A DNA stretch of 64,000 nt from Algicola sagamiensis DSM 14643 (GCF_000374485.1 NZ_KB894491.1:27651-91650), one strand, 5' to 3'; shown: positions 18,244-28,624, counted from the first letter of the stretch. Notes: generated by a model from the sequence alone, not told the origin. A program made the numbers and translations.

Positions 18244-20574
18244 CTAACGCCTTTGTTCCTTATTTTTGGGCCAAAGCACTGCTGCAATTGCGGGTAGCAT
18301 CACAATTGCTCCCAACATGTTCACAATAAACATAAATGTCAGGAGAATTCCCATATCCATCTGAAATTTCAATGTTGAAAATACCCACGTACTTACACCA
18401 ATTGCCAGAGTAATCCCCGTAAATAGCACTGCACCCCCACGTTCACGTAAAGCAATGAGGTATGCCTGCGGAATTGGCATGCCATCTCTGATCTGTTGAC
18501 TCATACTAGAAAGAATATAAATTCCATAGTCAACACCAATCCCCACACCTAGTGCGATGACAGGCAGCGTGAAAACAGTTAACCCGATTTCCAGTTTCGT
18601 CATCAATGCCTGAGCCAGTGTCGAGACAATAAAGAGTGGGATAATGACAGATATTGTTGCGCGAACAGAACGGAAGCTCAGCAAACACAATGCAATGACT
18701 GCACCATAGACATAAAGCATCATCGGTATTTGCGCTGAACTCACAACTTCATTGGTCGCCGCCATCACACCAACCGGCCCAGAAGCAAGTTTGAATTGCA
18801 CTTTTCCAGAATCTAAAACTTTGCTTGCTTCTTTCGCTGCCTTTACAACGCGCTCGATTGTTTCTGCCTTATGATCTTCCAAAAAGACAAGGATCGGCAT
18901 GACACTACAATCCCGATTTAATAGACCCGAACTTGTTTCTATCCGAGAAGTCGCCTGAGCCAATGTTTGTTCATTCCTCGGCAGTACACGCCATTTCGGG
19001 TTGCCTTCATTAAATGCCGCATTAAATAGTTTAGAAATTGATGCTAAGCTGACCGTCGACTGCACCCCTTCAACATTCGCCATACGCCATTGGAATTGAT
19101 CAACCAGTGTCATCACAGAAAAATCTGTACATGACTGAGGTTCAGCCTCGGCAATCACACTAATAATATCAGTCGTGATTGCAAACTTATCTGTAATCAG
19201 GAATGTATCTTTGTTATATCTCGAATACTCATGCAACGGTGCCGCTCCTGCATGTAAATCACCAATCTTCATGTCCAAAGAACGAATAAACCCAAAGACA
19301 AAACCAACAATCATGATGACGATGATCACTTTTGACGCAGTCGGCCTAGCAAACAACGCAAAGAAGCGCCAAACTTCTTCTGCGAGCTGACTTGGACGAG
19401 AAACCCTGTCTTTATATTTCTGTGAGAAATTGACATAAGACATCAGCACAGGCAATAGAATCAAGTTTGTGAAGATGATAATTGCCACACCAAGACTTGC
19501 CGTAATTGCCAGCTCCCGAATAATCCCGATATCGATTGCAAGCAGGGTGATAAAGCCAACAGTGTCAGAAAGCAGTGCTACGCCGCCTGGCAATAATAAA
19601 CGTCGGAAGCTACTCTGTGCTGCATCTTTAGAAGACTTCCCTTCTGCAACTTGCTTACCGACAGCATTGATCATTTGGACACCATGACTGACACCAATGG
19701 CAAAGATCAAGAAAGGCACCAATATTGACATCGGGTCGATACCAAAACCGAGTGTCGTCAATAACCCCATTTGCCATATCACAGCAACAAGAGAGCAAGT
19801 TATCGGTAATAATGTCAGTAATATATTTCTAGAAAAGAAAAAAACCATCAAGGCTGTGATGCCGATTGCGATTGCAAAAAAGACCAAGACATTCTTTGCA
19901 CCATTCGCTACATCACCAATCATTTTTGCAAAACCGATGATATGGATAGTGACACTTTTGTCTTCAAATGTACCTCGGATTTTCTGCTCTACTGTATTTG
20001 CAAACGTGATCGTATCAAGTTTTTCACCTGTAGTCGGGTTGACTTCAAGTAATTGTGCCGTCACCATGGCACACTTAAAGTCAGAGGAAACCATCCGACC
20101 GATAATCCCTGCTTTTTCTATATTGGAACGAACGATAGAAAGCCCGTCATAATCCGGCTTAAAGTCTGCCGGGATAACCGGACCTCCAGCAAAACCATCT
20201 TCAACGACTTCAACAAAGCGAGTACCAGGTGAAAATAATGACTTTACTTGGGATTTATTGACACCTGGGATCTGTACCATTTCATCATGAACACTTTTTA
20301 AACGATTAAAAAAGCGCTTATTGAATATATCACTTCGTTTATCACACAAGGCAACAAGGATATTATTCGCACCACCCAGATCTTCTCGATGCTTCAGATA
20401 AGTCTGCATGTAGGAGTGGTTGAGAGGAATGTTTTTCATAAAGCCCGCATCAAGCTTGATTTGTGTCGCTTGATACAGGAAAAACAAGGAAAGGAGGGTG
20501 AAGATCCCGAGTACCGCACTTCGGTGTCGGAAAATAGCCACTTCAAATGTATTCACAAAACCTGTTATATTCAT
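18244..20574 (-). CDS. RND-superfamily (MMPL/HpnN-like) transporter
   Basis: The 776-aa inner-membrane protein has two repeats of one helix, a large periplasmic loop and five further helices, giving 12 predicted segments (first at about 17-38, next group from about 225, second half from about 405). This is the layout of MMPL-type RND exporters that move lipids or other hydrophobic molecules using proton flow. It is not a classical HAE1 drug pump, which would be over 1000 aa with MexA/TolC partners. It begins 2 bp after the YCF48 gene and closes a cluster with DUF1329 and DUF1302. The substrate is unknown; a lipid or hydrophobic compound is inferred from the family. Confidence 0.85.
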   Translation of the reverse strand: MNITGFVNTFEVAIFRHRSAVLGIFTLLSLFFLYQATQIKLDAGFMKNIPLNHSYMQTYLKHREDLGGANNILVALCDKRSDIFNKRFFNRLKSVHDEMVQIPGVNKSQVKSLFSPGTRFVEVVEDGFAGGPVIPADFKPDYDGLSIVRSNIEKAGIIGRMVSSDFKCAMVTAQLLEVNPTTGEKLDTITFANTVEQKIRGTFEDKSVTIHIIGFAKMIGDVANGAKNVLVFFAIAIGITALMVFFFSRNILLTLLPITCSLVAVIWQMGLLTTLGFGIDPMSILVPFLIFAIGVSHGVQMINAVGKQVAEGKSSKDAAQSSFRRLLLPGGVALLSDTVGFITLLAIDIGIIRELAITASLGVAIIIFTNLILLPVLMSYVNFSQKYKDRVSRPSQLAEEVWRFFALFARPTASKVIIVIMIVGFVFGFIRSLDMKIGDLHAGAAPLHEYSRYNKDTFLITDKFAITTDIISVIAEAEPQSCTDFSVMTLVDQFQWRMANVEGVQSTVSLASISKLFNAAFNEGNPKWRVLPRNEQTLAQATSRIETSSGLLNRDCSVMPILVFLEDHKAETIERVVKAAKEASKVLDSGKVQFKLASGPVGVMAATNEVVSSAQIPMMLYVYGAVIALCLLSFRSVRATISVIIPLFIVSTLAQALMTKLEIGLTVFTLPVIALGVGIGVDYGIYILSSMSQQIRDGMPIPQAYLIALRERGGAVLFTGITLAIGVSTWVFSTLKFQMDMGILLTFMFIVNMLGAIVMLPAIAAVLWPKNKEQRR

Positions 20575-20576
20575 AC

Positions 20577-21587
20577 TTACAATGCGCCAGCTTCTATGAC
20601 CTTGATACCTGCTTCAGTCACCAAGATTAATTTGTTTTTATGTGGAACTGCATTTACGATTGCCTCTCCACCATCAAGTGGTACGGAACGAAACGTCTTT
20701 CCGTCGTCTGTGCTCACCATAATTGCGCCACCATTTCCAACAAGGACGAGCCGCCCAAACTGATCTTCCAAAACACTATTAATCGTCGAAGTGCTTTTAC
20801 TATTAACACGGTGCCAACTCTCACCATGATCATCACTTTTAAAAATCGTTCCTCGCAATCCCACTGCAAGCAAACTACTTCGTTGTGTTCGAATTAAATC
20901 AAAAAACGATCCAATATAAACTGTTGGTAATTTGATCCAGCTTCGACCCATATCATTGCTTTTGGAAAGCATGCCGTTTTCACCGGTCATGAACAGCGTA
21001 ACACCATCTGCATATATTCGATTAAAGTGGACCAAAATAAAGCGTCGCTCATTTTCATAAGCTTCTTCGTCATCTAAACGTAAATCTTTTAAGTAAAACT
21101 GGTCATCTTCAGAAAGAAACTCTTCATGAAATTCCTCAGACCAAGTTGCACCACCATCTTCAGTACGAAAGAAAAGGCCATAAGCCCCGATTGCGATCCC
21201 TTCCTTACCATTTCGGAAGTACACATCAAGAAATGGTTTTTCTAAGTCAGGAAGGTATAATTGACGGAACCATGTTTTTCCACCATCGCTGGTATGAATA
21301 ATTGTGGCATGGTGCCCAACAGCCCAACCTCTGCGATTATCAATGAAGTGAACTGCGGTCAAGTTCGAAGAAACTGGCACCTCTGATTGAACCCATTTTT
21401 CACCGTCTTCAGAAACAATCACATGGCCACGTTCACCGACTGCAACGATATTGCGATTGGGTAACTTCACAATATCTGTGAGTAGAGATTTCTCGACCAG
21501 CTTTGCCTTAAATGCTGCCAAATCACCGCTGGCAATTGCTACAATACTCCAGAGTGACAGAATGATAGGAACAAATAGCTTTTTCAT
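20577..21587 (-). CDS. YCF48-like periplasmic beta-propeller
   Basis: The 336-aa product has a signal peptide (about 1-19). It carries at least six repeats with the BNR/Asp-box pattern S/T-x-D-x-G-x-x-W/F (SEDGEKW, TSDGGKTW, TEDGGATW, SNDMGRSW, SDDHGESW, STDDGKTF). This is the YCF48/HCF136-type propeller, a scaffold for assembly of membrane complexes. The position between DUF1329 and the RND gene suggests a chaperone or structural part of that exporter. An insertion of about 50 residues follows the third blade (about 150-190). The exact role is not known. Confidence 0.85.
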   Translation of the reverse strand: MKKLFVPIILSLWSIVAIASGDLAAFKAKLVEKSLLTDIVKLPNRNIVAVGERGHVIVSEDGEKWVQSEVPVSSNLTAVHFIDNRRGWAVGHHATIIHTSDGGKTWFRQLYLPDLEKPFLDVYFRNGKEGIAIGAYGLFFRTEDGGATWSEEFHEEFLSEDDQFYLKDLRLDDEEAYENERRFILVHFNRIYADGVTLFMTGENGMLSKSNDMGRSWIKLPTVYIGSFFDLIRTQRSSLLAVGLRGTIFKSDDHGESWHRVNSKSTSTINSVLEDQFGRLVLVGNGGAIMVSTDDGKTFRSVPLDGGEAIVNAVPHKNKLILVTEAGIKVIEAGAL

Positions 21588-21625
21588 TTCAACCCTATTC
21601 AGAGTAACACCAACTTCGAGAAGAA

Positions 21626-21647
21626 GCGGCTAACATAAGCTAACCGC
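21626..21647 (-). other. Intercistronic hairpin between DUF1329 and YCF48 genes
   Basis: A 9-bp stem with two G-U pairs and a 4-nt loop lies in the 69-bp gap between the two genes on the minus strand. With no T-run it probably tunes mRNA stability rather than terminating. Confidence 0.35.
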
Positions 21648-21656
21648 CTCGAATGA

Positions 21657-23021
21657 TTAACGTCGACCTTCTCGTCTCAACTGGGCTGGCGTAAAAACTC
21701 TCTTTTTAAAATTCAATGAGAAGTCATACATTTTTTCTTCATTATCCAAACCAATGGCCAGATAGCGACGAGAATTCAGATCATGGTACACCTCAAGCGT
21801 GCTCCAATGTGTTGGGATCTCGTAGTAATTCAAACCATGAGCAAATGCAACACGATAAAGGTCATTCCGGTTATCATAAAGATCTGCTGCGTGTATCTGC
21901 CAACTATCTTCATCAATAAAGAATATACGCTTATTGTAAACATGTCGCATTCCTGGCTTCAATGTTGCTTCAACCACCCAAACACGATGTTTTTCCCATC
22001 GAACATACTCTGGATTGATATGCCCTGCCTTTAGAATGTCCTTATACTTTAATTTATCACTGTGTAACTTATATGAGTTATAAGGAATATAGACTTCTTT
22101 TTTCCCCATAAGCTTCCAGTTATAGCGATCTGGTGAGCCATTGAACATATCAAAATCATCCGTTGTTCTTAGACCATCGGAAGCTGTACCCGGTGCATCA
22201 TAAGCAACATTTGGCGCTCTCCGAACACGACGTTGGCCCGCATTATACGTCCAAGCCTGTCGGGGTGTTTTTATCTGGTCCATTGTTTCATGAACAAGCA
22301 GTGCAGTCCCAGCTAATCGTGCAGGTTGCGTGACTTTTTGCTTAAAGCGGAAAAGAACATTGTCTTTCTGGAGCGTTTCTGGTGAAGCATTTGGATTTGA
22401 ATACTCAAACATAATGCTTTCATCAAATCCGATATAGGTAAAATCACCAGATGAAGTTGGCGCAGCCTGCCCACCAAAGCGTTTTCCTGCAACGCCACGA
22501 TAGCGAACAATATGGTTCCAAATCGCTTCCAATCCATTTTGCGGTATCGGGAAAGGAATTCCAACGGCAGCATTTCGAATACCATTTCCGCCTTCGACCA
22601 GTTCAGAACGTGTTGCATTCTTTAAAGTCGCATCATAGACATACTTGGGATATGAAGCTGAACGGCGAGTCTTATAAATATGCATTTTGAAAGTCTTGGG
22701 GTAGGTTTTCAACAATGCAGATTCACCGGGCGTCAGAAACTTCTGATAGCTAGAAGCATTTTGTGCCGTAATTGTAAAAAGCGGCTTATCCGATGCAAAA
22801 GGATCTGGGTGGTGCATCCCCTTCTTATATTCCGCAGGTGGTTTTGTTACCCCTCCCTCCCAAGCAGGAATGGACCCATCTGCATTTGCGGCTTGTTCAG
22901 CACCAAAAGGTGTTAGCGTTTTTCCTAGTTTTTGTGCTTCTTCTTGAGAAACTCTTGCCAAGGTACTGTAGCTCGACAGTGCGATCGTAACCGCAGTTGT
23001 GAACAGGGCAATCTTTTTCAT
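21657..23021 (-). CDS. DUF1329 periplasmic protein
   Basis: The 454-aa product has a signal peptide (MKKIALFTTAVTIALSSYSTLA) and the DUF1329 opening in which GKTLTPFGAEQAANADGSI (about 33-51) precedes a conserved P/G-rich segment. The family is thought to have a LolA/LolB-like half-barrel fold that could carry lipid across the periplasm; that fold is established for relatives and only inferred here. It lies 15 bp after the DUF1302 gene and is the second gene of the cluster. It would fit as the soluble carrier between the RND pump and the DUF1302 outer-membrane protein. Confidence 0.88.
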   Translation of the reverse strand: MKKIALFTTAVTIALSSYSTLARVSQEEAQKLGKTLTPFGAEQAANADGSIPAWEGGVTKPPAEYKKGMHHPDPFASDKPLFTITAQNASSYQKFLTPGESALLKTYPKTFKMHIYKTRRSASYPKYVYDATLKNATRSELVEGGNGIRNAAVGIPFPIPQNGLEAIWNHIVRYRGVAGKRFGGQAAPTSSGDFTYIGFDESIMFEYSNPNASPETLQKDNVLFRFKQKVTQPARLAGTALLVHETMDQIKTPRQAWTYNAGQRRVRRAPNVAYDAPGTASDGLRTTDDFDMFNGSPDRYNWKLMGKKEVYIPYNSYKLHSDKLKYKDILKAGHINPEYVRWEKHRVWVVEATLKPGMRHVYNKRIFFIDEDSWQIHAADLYDNRNDLYRVAFAHGLNYYEIPTHWSTLEVYHDLNSRRYLAIGLDNEEKMYDFSLNFKKRVFTPAQLRREGRR

Positions 23022-23036
23022 TTTGAATTTATCCCC

Positions 23037-25223
23037 TTAAATTGAGTACTTGATGCTGAATGACACATAATCCCTATCCTCAATGGTGTTTGTCGATCCA
23101 ACACCACCCCAGAATGCATTATAGGCAAAATCTGCAGATAAGCGGCTTTGATAACTAAAACTAAATGTCATCCCAAGCGACTGCCGATCTTCCACAAATA
23201 AGAAAATAGGATCAGGAGAAATACCATTCACATCATGTGAAAAAACGAGACGGGATTTTAAATTGATCCCAGAAAAAATATTGTTATTTTCTGTCTGTGT
23301 GACGAAGCGATAACCCCATGATGAAGCATTCGGGAATGGGTTCTGTTCAAAGCCGTCTTGAATCGTCAAACCTAAACCTTCTTTGCCTGCAAGGCCGCCA
23401 TTTCTGTCCGTTCCTGGGCCATTTAGTCGCATTTCAGAATGTTGTGGCATATCCAGAATATGAAGAAAACCAACTTCTCCAAATAAGCTCAAATTATCAA
23501 AGAAGCCAACCGGCCCAAATACATGGGATAAATTGACCGCAGCTTGCACAGAGTCCTTCAAGATAAAACCATTTGCAGTCTCACCAGGAAGCACATTTCT
23601 TCCATTCAATTTAAGCTGTGATAACCCTTCCAGTGCTCTGACTGATGAGTCTGGAGAAATGCCACCTTCAGCCAAGTAATCAGAATTAGCCAATTGCTCA
23701 GGAACGGCTGCGTATAGAAGCTCTACATCATCTGCCTGTAAAGGTTCATCCTGGCGATAAACAAGTTCACCAGCCATCGCAGATTCACCAACAGGTGTAT
23801 TAAAGCTTACACCAAATAGTTTGATATCTTCCGGATAGGATAAAGTTGCTTTTGAGTAAACTTCTAAATCACTGATCGTATCCTCTGTCACTAAGCCACG
23901 TTCAAGCTTTTGCAAATCACGAATCATCGCTGCGGTGTTAAAATTGGACGTTGTGCCTGAAATAAGTGGACGCCGACTATGGTAATTCATGTAATAAAAA
24001 CCAAGCTCAGTATCATTCCACTCTGGTAGTAATATTCCAAATTTAAAACCATACTGCCCACCATCTTTTGGCTCAGTCACGCCATCTTTTGGACGTAATG
24101 TTGTTTTTCTACCAAATAAAACATATTTATCCAGCGTAGAAGAGAGCGCTGCTCCAATTTGTTTTTTGCGGGTTTCTGATGTTGCACTATTGAGGTATTC
24201 ATCAATCAGTGCTTTTTGGGATGCATCAATTCCAGAGCCAAATGCATTGACCTGAGAAATCAAAAACGGCAGGTTCATATCTGGGTGCTGAGCAAAGGAA
24301 ATTTGGACATTATTCTTATATCCTCCTTTTCCAGCAAAATCATTGGTTGAAAAGTAGCTTCCCGGCACTGGAAGCTGGGTTTCTTCCCATTGGTACTGAT
24401 AGAAAGTTTCTATCGTGATGTCTTCCGTTGCACCGACAGAGACAAAGACCATCCCCGTTGGAATAAATGCTTCTTTTAATTCTGATCCTGGTGCTTTTAA
24501 ACGTGCAATATCAACAGGGGAAATATTAATCCCGTGAGAGATAAGGTTTGCCTCACCCCAGGCAAGTACCTGATTCCCCACACGAACCGTAACAGGGATC
24601 GCATTTTCACCAAATTCAAAGTCACCATAAAGATAACCATCAAGTAACCGAATATCTCGACAAACTAGATCTTTGGCTTCTTCGTCCTCACATGGCCCCG
24701 TCCCTGCATCAACAGGTGCAGATGACTGTGAAGCAACCATGTTCTGGTGAGGCCTTTCTTCATCCATCAGTTCAAAGTCATAGAAATACATGAACCGAAT
24801 AAATGCCCCACCCGTAAACTCACCACTTGGTGCAGAATATTTGAAGTCGAGATCATGTACCCCTTTAAACAACTTGGAAAATGTTTCACTGGGATCGTAA
24901 TTCAAGTTTCCGTTGTCACCATTGGTTGAATAACTACCTGTCTGATCCCAAACAAATGCCGAGTCATATCTTGGTGTCTCAGTGATCTGATAATCACTCC
25001 AGTCAAGCTCTGCGTTATTACTTTTACCAACTCGTGCTGACATATCGCGATTTTCAACCCGCCAACTCGCTCCCACTGAAAAGGTGGAATCAAATGTCAG
25101 ATCAAAATCGCCGAAGTTGAAACTTGCGGATAAAACCGGTTGAGATGTTAGCGTCAAAAGAGCGGAGGTAATACCGACGGCAATCGGGTTTTTAGTGAAT
25201 TTGCTGCTTAGCCCTTTGCTCAT
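23037..25223 (-). CDS. DUF1302 outer-membrane beta-barrel protein
   Basis: The 728-aa product has a signal peptide (about 1-32, ending QPVLSA). The mature chain is long and beta-rich, with the family's early segment FDLTFDSTFSVGASWRVENRD (split here by position, about 39-58), the VRVGNQVLAWGEANLI motif near residue 215, and a C-terminal aromatic/hydrophobic strand ending SFSIKYSI. DUF1302 proteins are predicted outer-membrane barrels and are typically encoded next to DUF1329. It is the first gene of the four-gene cluster, so the promoter should lie in the 25224-25500 region. Confidence 0.87.
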   Translation of the reverse strand: MSKGLSSKFTKNPIAVGITSALLTLTSQPVLSASFNFGDFDLTFDSTFSVGASWRVENRDMSARVGKSNNAELDWSDYQITETPRYDSAFVWDQTGSYSTNGDNGNLNYDPSETFSKLFKGVHDLDFKYSAPSGEFTGGAFIRFMYFYDFELMDEERPHQNMVASQSSAPVDAGTGPCEDEEAKDLVCRDIRLLDGYLYGDFEFGENAIPVTVRVGNQVLAWGEANLISHGINISPVDIARLKAPGSELKEAFIPTGMVFVSVGATEDITIETFYQYQWEETQLPVPGSYFSTNDFAGKGGYKNNVQISFAQHPDMNLPFLISQVNAFGSGIDASQKALIDEYLNSATSETRKKQIGAALSSTLDKYVLFGRKTTLRPKDGVTEPKDGGQYGFKFGILLPEWNDTELGFYYMNYHSRRPLISGTTSNFNTAAMIRDLQKLERGLVTEDTISDLEVYSKATLSYPEDIKLFGVSFNTPVGESAMAGELVYRQDEPLQADDVELLYAAVPEQLANSDYLAEGGISPDSSVRALEGLSQLKLNGRNVLPGETANGFILKDSVQAAVNLSHVFGPVGFFDNLSLFGEVGFLHILDMPQHSEMRLNGPGTDRNGGLAGKEGLGLTIQDGFEQNPFPNASSWGYRFVTQTENNNIFSGINLKSRLVFSHDVNGISPDPIFLFVEDRQSLGMTFSFSYQSRLSADFAYNAFWGGVGSTNTIEDRDYVSFSIKYSI

Positions 25224-25697
25224 ATTTTATTGTCTCCCCTGTCCCTGTACAGGTGATTGTTCTGCAATGATAACGTATTGTCAGGGCGTGTTTGTGTTTT
25301 TGAACTGCCCTATTTTTTATTTCTAGCGACCAGAACAGCCTACTCCAGCCATTGCGACGACATCATTACATCATTTTAATGGCACCGCAAGGCTATAACT
25401 GTTCGAAAGATAGATTTCTGACTTATTTTTCAGCATGTTCCGAGTAATTTCGGGAACCTATTTATTGATAATTTGTTTTAAACATCAAGTGCCCAATAAA
25501 GGTATTTTCTTGAACAACCTGTTAAACATAGCCTGTAGAACTCATATGTCGAGTCCATTCTCTCCGTTACTGTTTGAAGTTATTGCTCTAAATATATACG
25601 AAAAGGATAGTCCTGATAGAAAACGTTGATTCCATCGAACAGGTACACAAAAACCCCAATCTTGAGATTGGGATCAGACTTAAGCGGCAAAATAAAA
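25224..25697. other. Intergenic region before the DUF1302 cluster
   Basis: No convincing gene is visible. The left part should carry the promoter for the minus-strand DUF1302 cluster, and the right end carries the terminator of the DUF2835 gene. A 64-codon plus-strand frame at 25435-25629 lacks a good ribosome site and any recognisable feature. Confidence 0.5.
25650..25673 (-). terminator. Rho-independent terminator of the DUF2835 gene
   Basis: A 7-bp perfect stem CCCAATC/GATTGGG (25656-25662 and 25667-25673) with a TTGA/TCAA loop is followed on the minus strand by GTTTTT. Confidence 0.8.
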
Positions 25698-25931
25698 CTA
25701 GTTGTGGGTCAATTGTTCGAGGGAAATCACAGTTGCTTTTTCATTCAACACAAGGCGGAACCTTCCCTTAATACCTGAGTTAGTCACAAAGTTCATAAAG
25801 TGATGAACAGGGATTTGGATGCGTATGCCGCCATCAGTGACGACGTGTACATAACGCGTTTCGCCTCTGTAGAAACTTAAACAAAGCTCTTTACTGAGAT
25901 TTACTGAGAAAAAATAAACCTTATTTGACAT
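25698..25931 (-). CDS. DUF2835 family protein
   Basis: The 77-aa protein matches the small DUF2835 family. It opens with a YFFSVNLS strand, then has a Y-x-G-x-x-R/K turn, the RIQIPVHHFMNFVTNSGIKG centre and a terminal VISLEQL strand. The function is unknown. The family is common in Pseudomonas-like gammaproteobacteria, often near pepN, as here. A weak AAGG ribosome site lies about 10 nt upstream. It has its own terminator and a 98-bp gap to pepN upstream. Confidence 0.8.
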   Translation of the reverse strand: MSNKVYFFSVNLSKELCLSFYRGETRYVHVVTDGGIRIQIPVHHFMNFVTNSGIKGRFRLVLNEKATVISLEQLTHN

Positions 25932-26029
25932 CAGTGTTCAACCTTACTTCAACAATATATGCCAGAGGTGTGCTGCTGCATACACACCTCAACAAAACAA
26001 TTGCCCTACCTGTATCGACTGAAAGAATT

Positions 26030-28624
26030 TTATGATAGAGCTGCTTCGACCTTTTCATACAAATCAGGGGATAGGTTATCAACTTCTGATAAGCGTTGTA
26101 ACTCCATTTGCATGAGTTTTTTCTGAGGTTGGCTATATTTTTTCCAACTTAATAATGGCGTTATCAGTCGAGACGCAACTTGTGGATTTGACTCATTCAA
26201 TCGGATCAACTCACTTGTGAGGAGTGCATAACCTTTTCCATCTGGACGATGAAACTGCTTCGGGTTATTCATAATAAACTGGCCGATTAAAGCACGTACA
26301 CGATTTGGGTTGTCTGGATTATAAGAGCGGTGAGATTGAAGTTTTTCAAGTCTTGAAAGTGTATCATCGTCATCCACTTGCGCGTATAGACCGAACCATT
26401 TATCCATAATTAAACCATCGTGCTGCCAACGCGTATCAAAGTCTTTCATGAGTTCAGCAAAAAGTGACGTATTGGCAACTTTCGCAGCTTTGAGTGCGCC
26501 CAGTTGTTCTGTCATTGTATCACTCGACGTATACTGTAATTTTGCCAGCTCACTGATCGCATCTTGTTCAGATGAATGGGCAAGGAGCAATAATACTTGG
26601 TTTTTTAAAGCTCGTACCCCAACAAGTCGCCGTTCATCCTGTGATTTATCATCATTCAACAAATGGTAAGCCTCGATAAGTTCCTTCGATAAAGCGTTGG
26701 CTAAACTTTCTTTAAGCGCATCAATCTGACTTTGGATCTGGAACACATCAATTTCATCGACTTGTTCCGCAAGTGTTTGAATATCAGGAATTTCTAATAA
26801 CTCGGCATAGAGTTCAAGGTCACCATCTAATTTCTGCAACAGCGCCTGATAGAGTGATTTATGTTCATCAAAGTAGCTCAACTCACCGGTCAATATCACT
26901 CTTGTGCAAAATGACTGCATGGCATCCCATCGAGCAAATCCATCTTGCGCATACTGTACAATCCGAAGTAGATCTAACTCAGGAATGGTTTGTTCTAATT
27001 TCACAGGCGCAGAAAACCCTTCAAATAATACCGGGATCACTGGCGATTCAATACGATCAAACTGGAAGGTTTGAGTCGACTCATTGAGGATCAGTACTTG
27101 GCTTTGATCTCCTTGCGTATTTATTGCTATGGATTGCCCATCTTCAGAAATAAATTGAAGCTTAACCGGGATCACCGAGGGTTTATTTTCAGGAAATGAG
27201 TCATTTCTTTGAGATAAGCTTAATGTTAGTTGATTTTGATCAACATCGTATTTCCACGAGGCTGACACTGTTGGTGTCCCCGCTTGGAAATACCATCGTT
27301 TGAATTGCTCAAGATCAATCCCAGAAGCATCTTGCATGGCTTGAACAAAATCATCACAGGTCACTGCTTGACCATCGTGACGTTCAAAGTAAAGGTCCAT
27401 GCCTTTACGGAAGTTGCTTTGGCCAAGTAGCGTATGGATCATCCGGATCACTTCAGCCCCTTTGTCGTAAACTGTCGCCGTATAAAAGTTATTCATCTCG
27501 ATGACTTTTTCAGGGCGAATTGGATGCGCCATAGGGCCTGCATCTTCTGAGAACTGTCGCGAGCGTAACAAGTCAACTTGCTGAATTCGATTCACAGCTC
27601 TTGAGCCCATATCTGCGCTAAACTCTTGATCTCTGAATACAGTTAGCCCTTCTTTTAGGCTCAGTTGGAACCAGTCACGACAAGTCACTCGGTTTCCAGT
27701 CCAATTATGAAAATACTCATGCGCAATGACAGACTCAATTCCGTGATAATCGGTGTCTGTTGCACTTTTCTTATCTGCCAGAACATATTTACTATTGAAT
27801 AGATTCAGTCCTTTGTTTTCCATCGCACCCATATTAAAAAAGTCGACAGCAACGATCATATAACGATCTAAATCATACTCTAACCCATAGACCTCCTCGT
27901 CCCAGCGCATTGACCTTTTTAAAGAATCCATCGCATGCTCGGCACGGCTCACATTTCCCTGGTCAACATAGATCTCTAATTGAACTTGACGCTGTGAAGC
28001 TGTGACAAACTCATCTGAGAGTTTATCGAAATTTCCAGCAACAAGCGCAAATAAGTAGCAAGGCTTTGGAAAAGGGTCTTCCCATTTCGCATAATGATAA
28101 CCCTGTTCCAAGCTACCAGTTTCGACGAGATTTCCATTCGATAGTAGATAAGGATATTCTGACTCTTTCGCAACAATTGTCGTATGATAGGTCGCCAGCA
28201 CATCTGGGCGATCAAGATAATAAGTGATCCGCCTGAAACCTTCTGCCTCACACTGTGTGCAGAATGCCCCATCTGATTTGTATAGTCCCTCTAGTGATTT
28301 ATTTTGCACCGGGCTAATTTGATTGACAATACGTAGCTGACATTTATCTGGAACTGAATAGACAGTGAGGTGTGTTTCGGAGACGACATATTGGTCTGAC
28401 ATTAATGCGATCCCATCGAGACTGATTGAGATCAGCTCCAAATCAGAACCATCAAGCATCAATGGTTTTTGATGATTACCTTGTCTTTCTATATCCAGTA
28501 TTGCAGTGACTTGGGTACTCATATCATCTAATCGAGCTTCCAGATCAATATGAGAAATTGTGTAGTCTGGTGATTGGTAATCTTTTAGATATTTCGCCTG
28601 CGGCAAATCATGTGTCGTTGTCAT
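26030..28624 (-). CDS. pepN: Aminopeptidase N
   Basis: The 864-aa M1-family zinc metallopeptidase removes N-terminal residues from peptides in the cytoplasm and is the main broad aminopeptidase in many gammaproteobacteria. The exopeptidase motif GAMEN is at 266-270. The zinc ligands are His302, His306 (HEYFH) and Glu325 (LKEGLT), with Glu303 as catalyst. The spacing equals that of E. coli PepN. The C-terminal helical domain is complete. The start lies 2 bp from the stop of nhaC. A terminator hairpin lies just upstream, so pepN probably uses its own promoter inside or before the nhaC end. Confidence 0.96.
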   Translation of the reverse strand: MTTTHDLPQAKYLKDYQSPDYTISHIDLEARLDDMSTQVTAILDIERQGNHQKPLMLDGSDLELISISLDGIALMSDQYVVSETHLTVYSVPDKCQLRIVNQISPVQNKSLEGLYKSDGAFCTQCEAEGFRRITYYLDRPDVLATYHTTIVAKESEYPYLLSNGNLVETGSLEQGYHYAKWEDPFPKPCYLFALVAGNFDKLSDEFVTASQRQVQLEIYVDQGNVSRAEHAMDSLKRSMRWDEEVYGLEYDLDRYMIVAVDFFNMGAMENKGLNLFNSKYVLADKKSATDTDYHGIESVIAHEYFHNWTGNRVTCRDWFQLSLKEGLTVFRDQEFSADMGSRAVNRIQQVDLLRSRQFSEDAGPMAHPIRPEKVIEMNNFYTATVYDKGAEVIRMIHTLLGQSNFRKGMDLYFERHDGQAVTCDDFVQAMQDASGIDLEQFKRWYFQAGTPTVSASWKYDVDQNQLTLSLSQRNDSFPENKPSVIPVKLQFISEDGQSIAINTQGDQSQVLILNESTQTFQFDRIESPVIPVLFEGFSAPVKLEQTIPELDLLRIVQYAQDGFARWDAMQSFCTRVILTGELSYFDEHKSLYQALLQKLDGDLELYAELLEIPDIQTLAEQVDEIDVFQIQSQIDALKESLANALSKELIEAYHLLNDDKSQDERRLVGVRALKNQVLLLLAHSSEQDAISELAKLQYTSSDTMTEQLGALKAAKVANTSLFAELMKDFDTRWQHDGLIMDKWFGLYAQVDDDDTLSRLEKLQSHRSYNPDNPNRVRALIGQFIMNNPKQFHRPDGKGYALLTSELIRLNESNPQVASRLITPLLSWKKYSQPQKKLMQMELQRLSEVDNLSPDLYEKVEAALS

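Noticed and set aside
18244..20574. Reading the RND protein as a drug efflux pump of the AcrB type
   Set aside because: It is about 250 residues too short, and no membrane fusion protein or TolC-like gene is adjacent; MMPL-type is a better fit.
25435..25629. 64-codon plus-strand open frame
   Set aside because: No ribosome site, signal peptide, membrane helix or family resemblance; it lies in the promoter side of the DUF1302 cluster.
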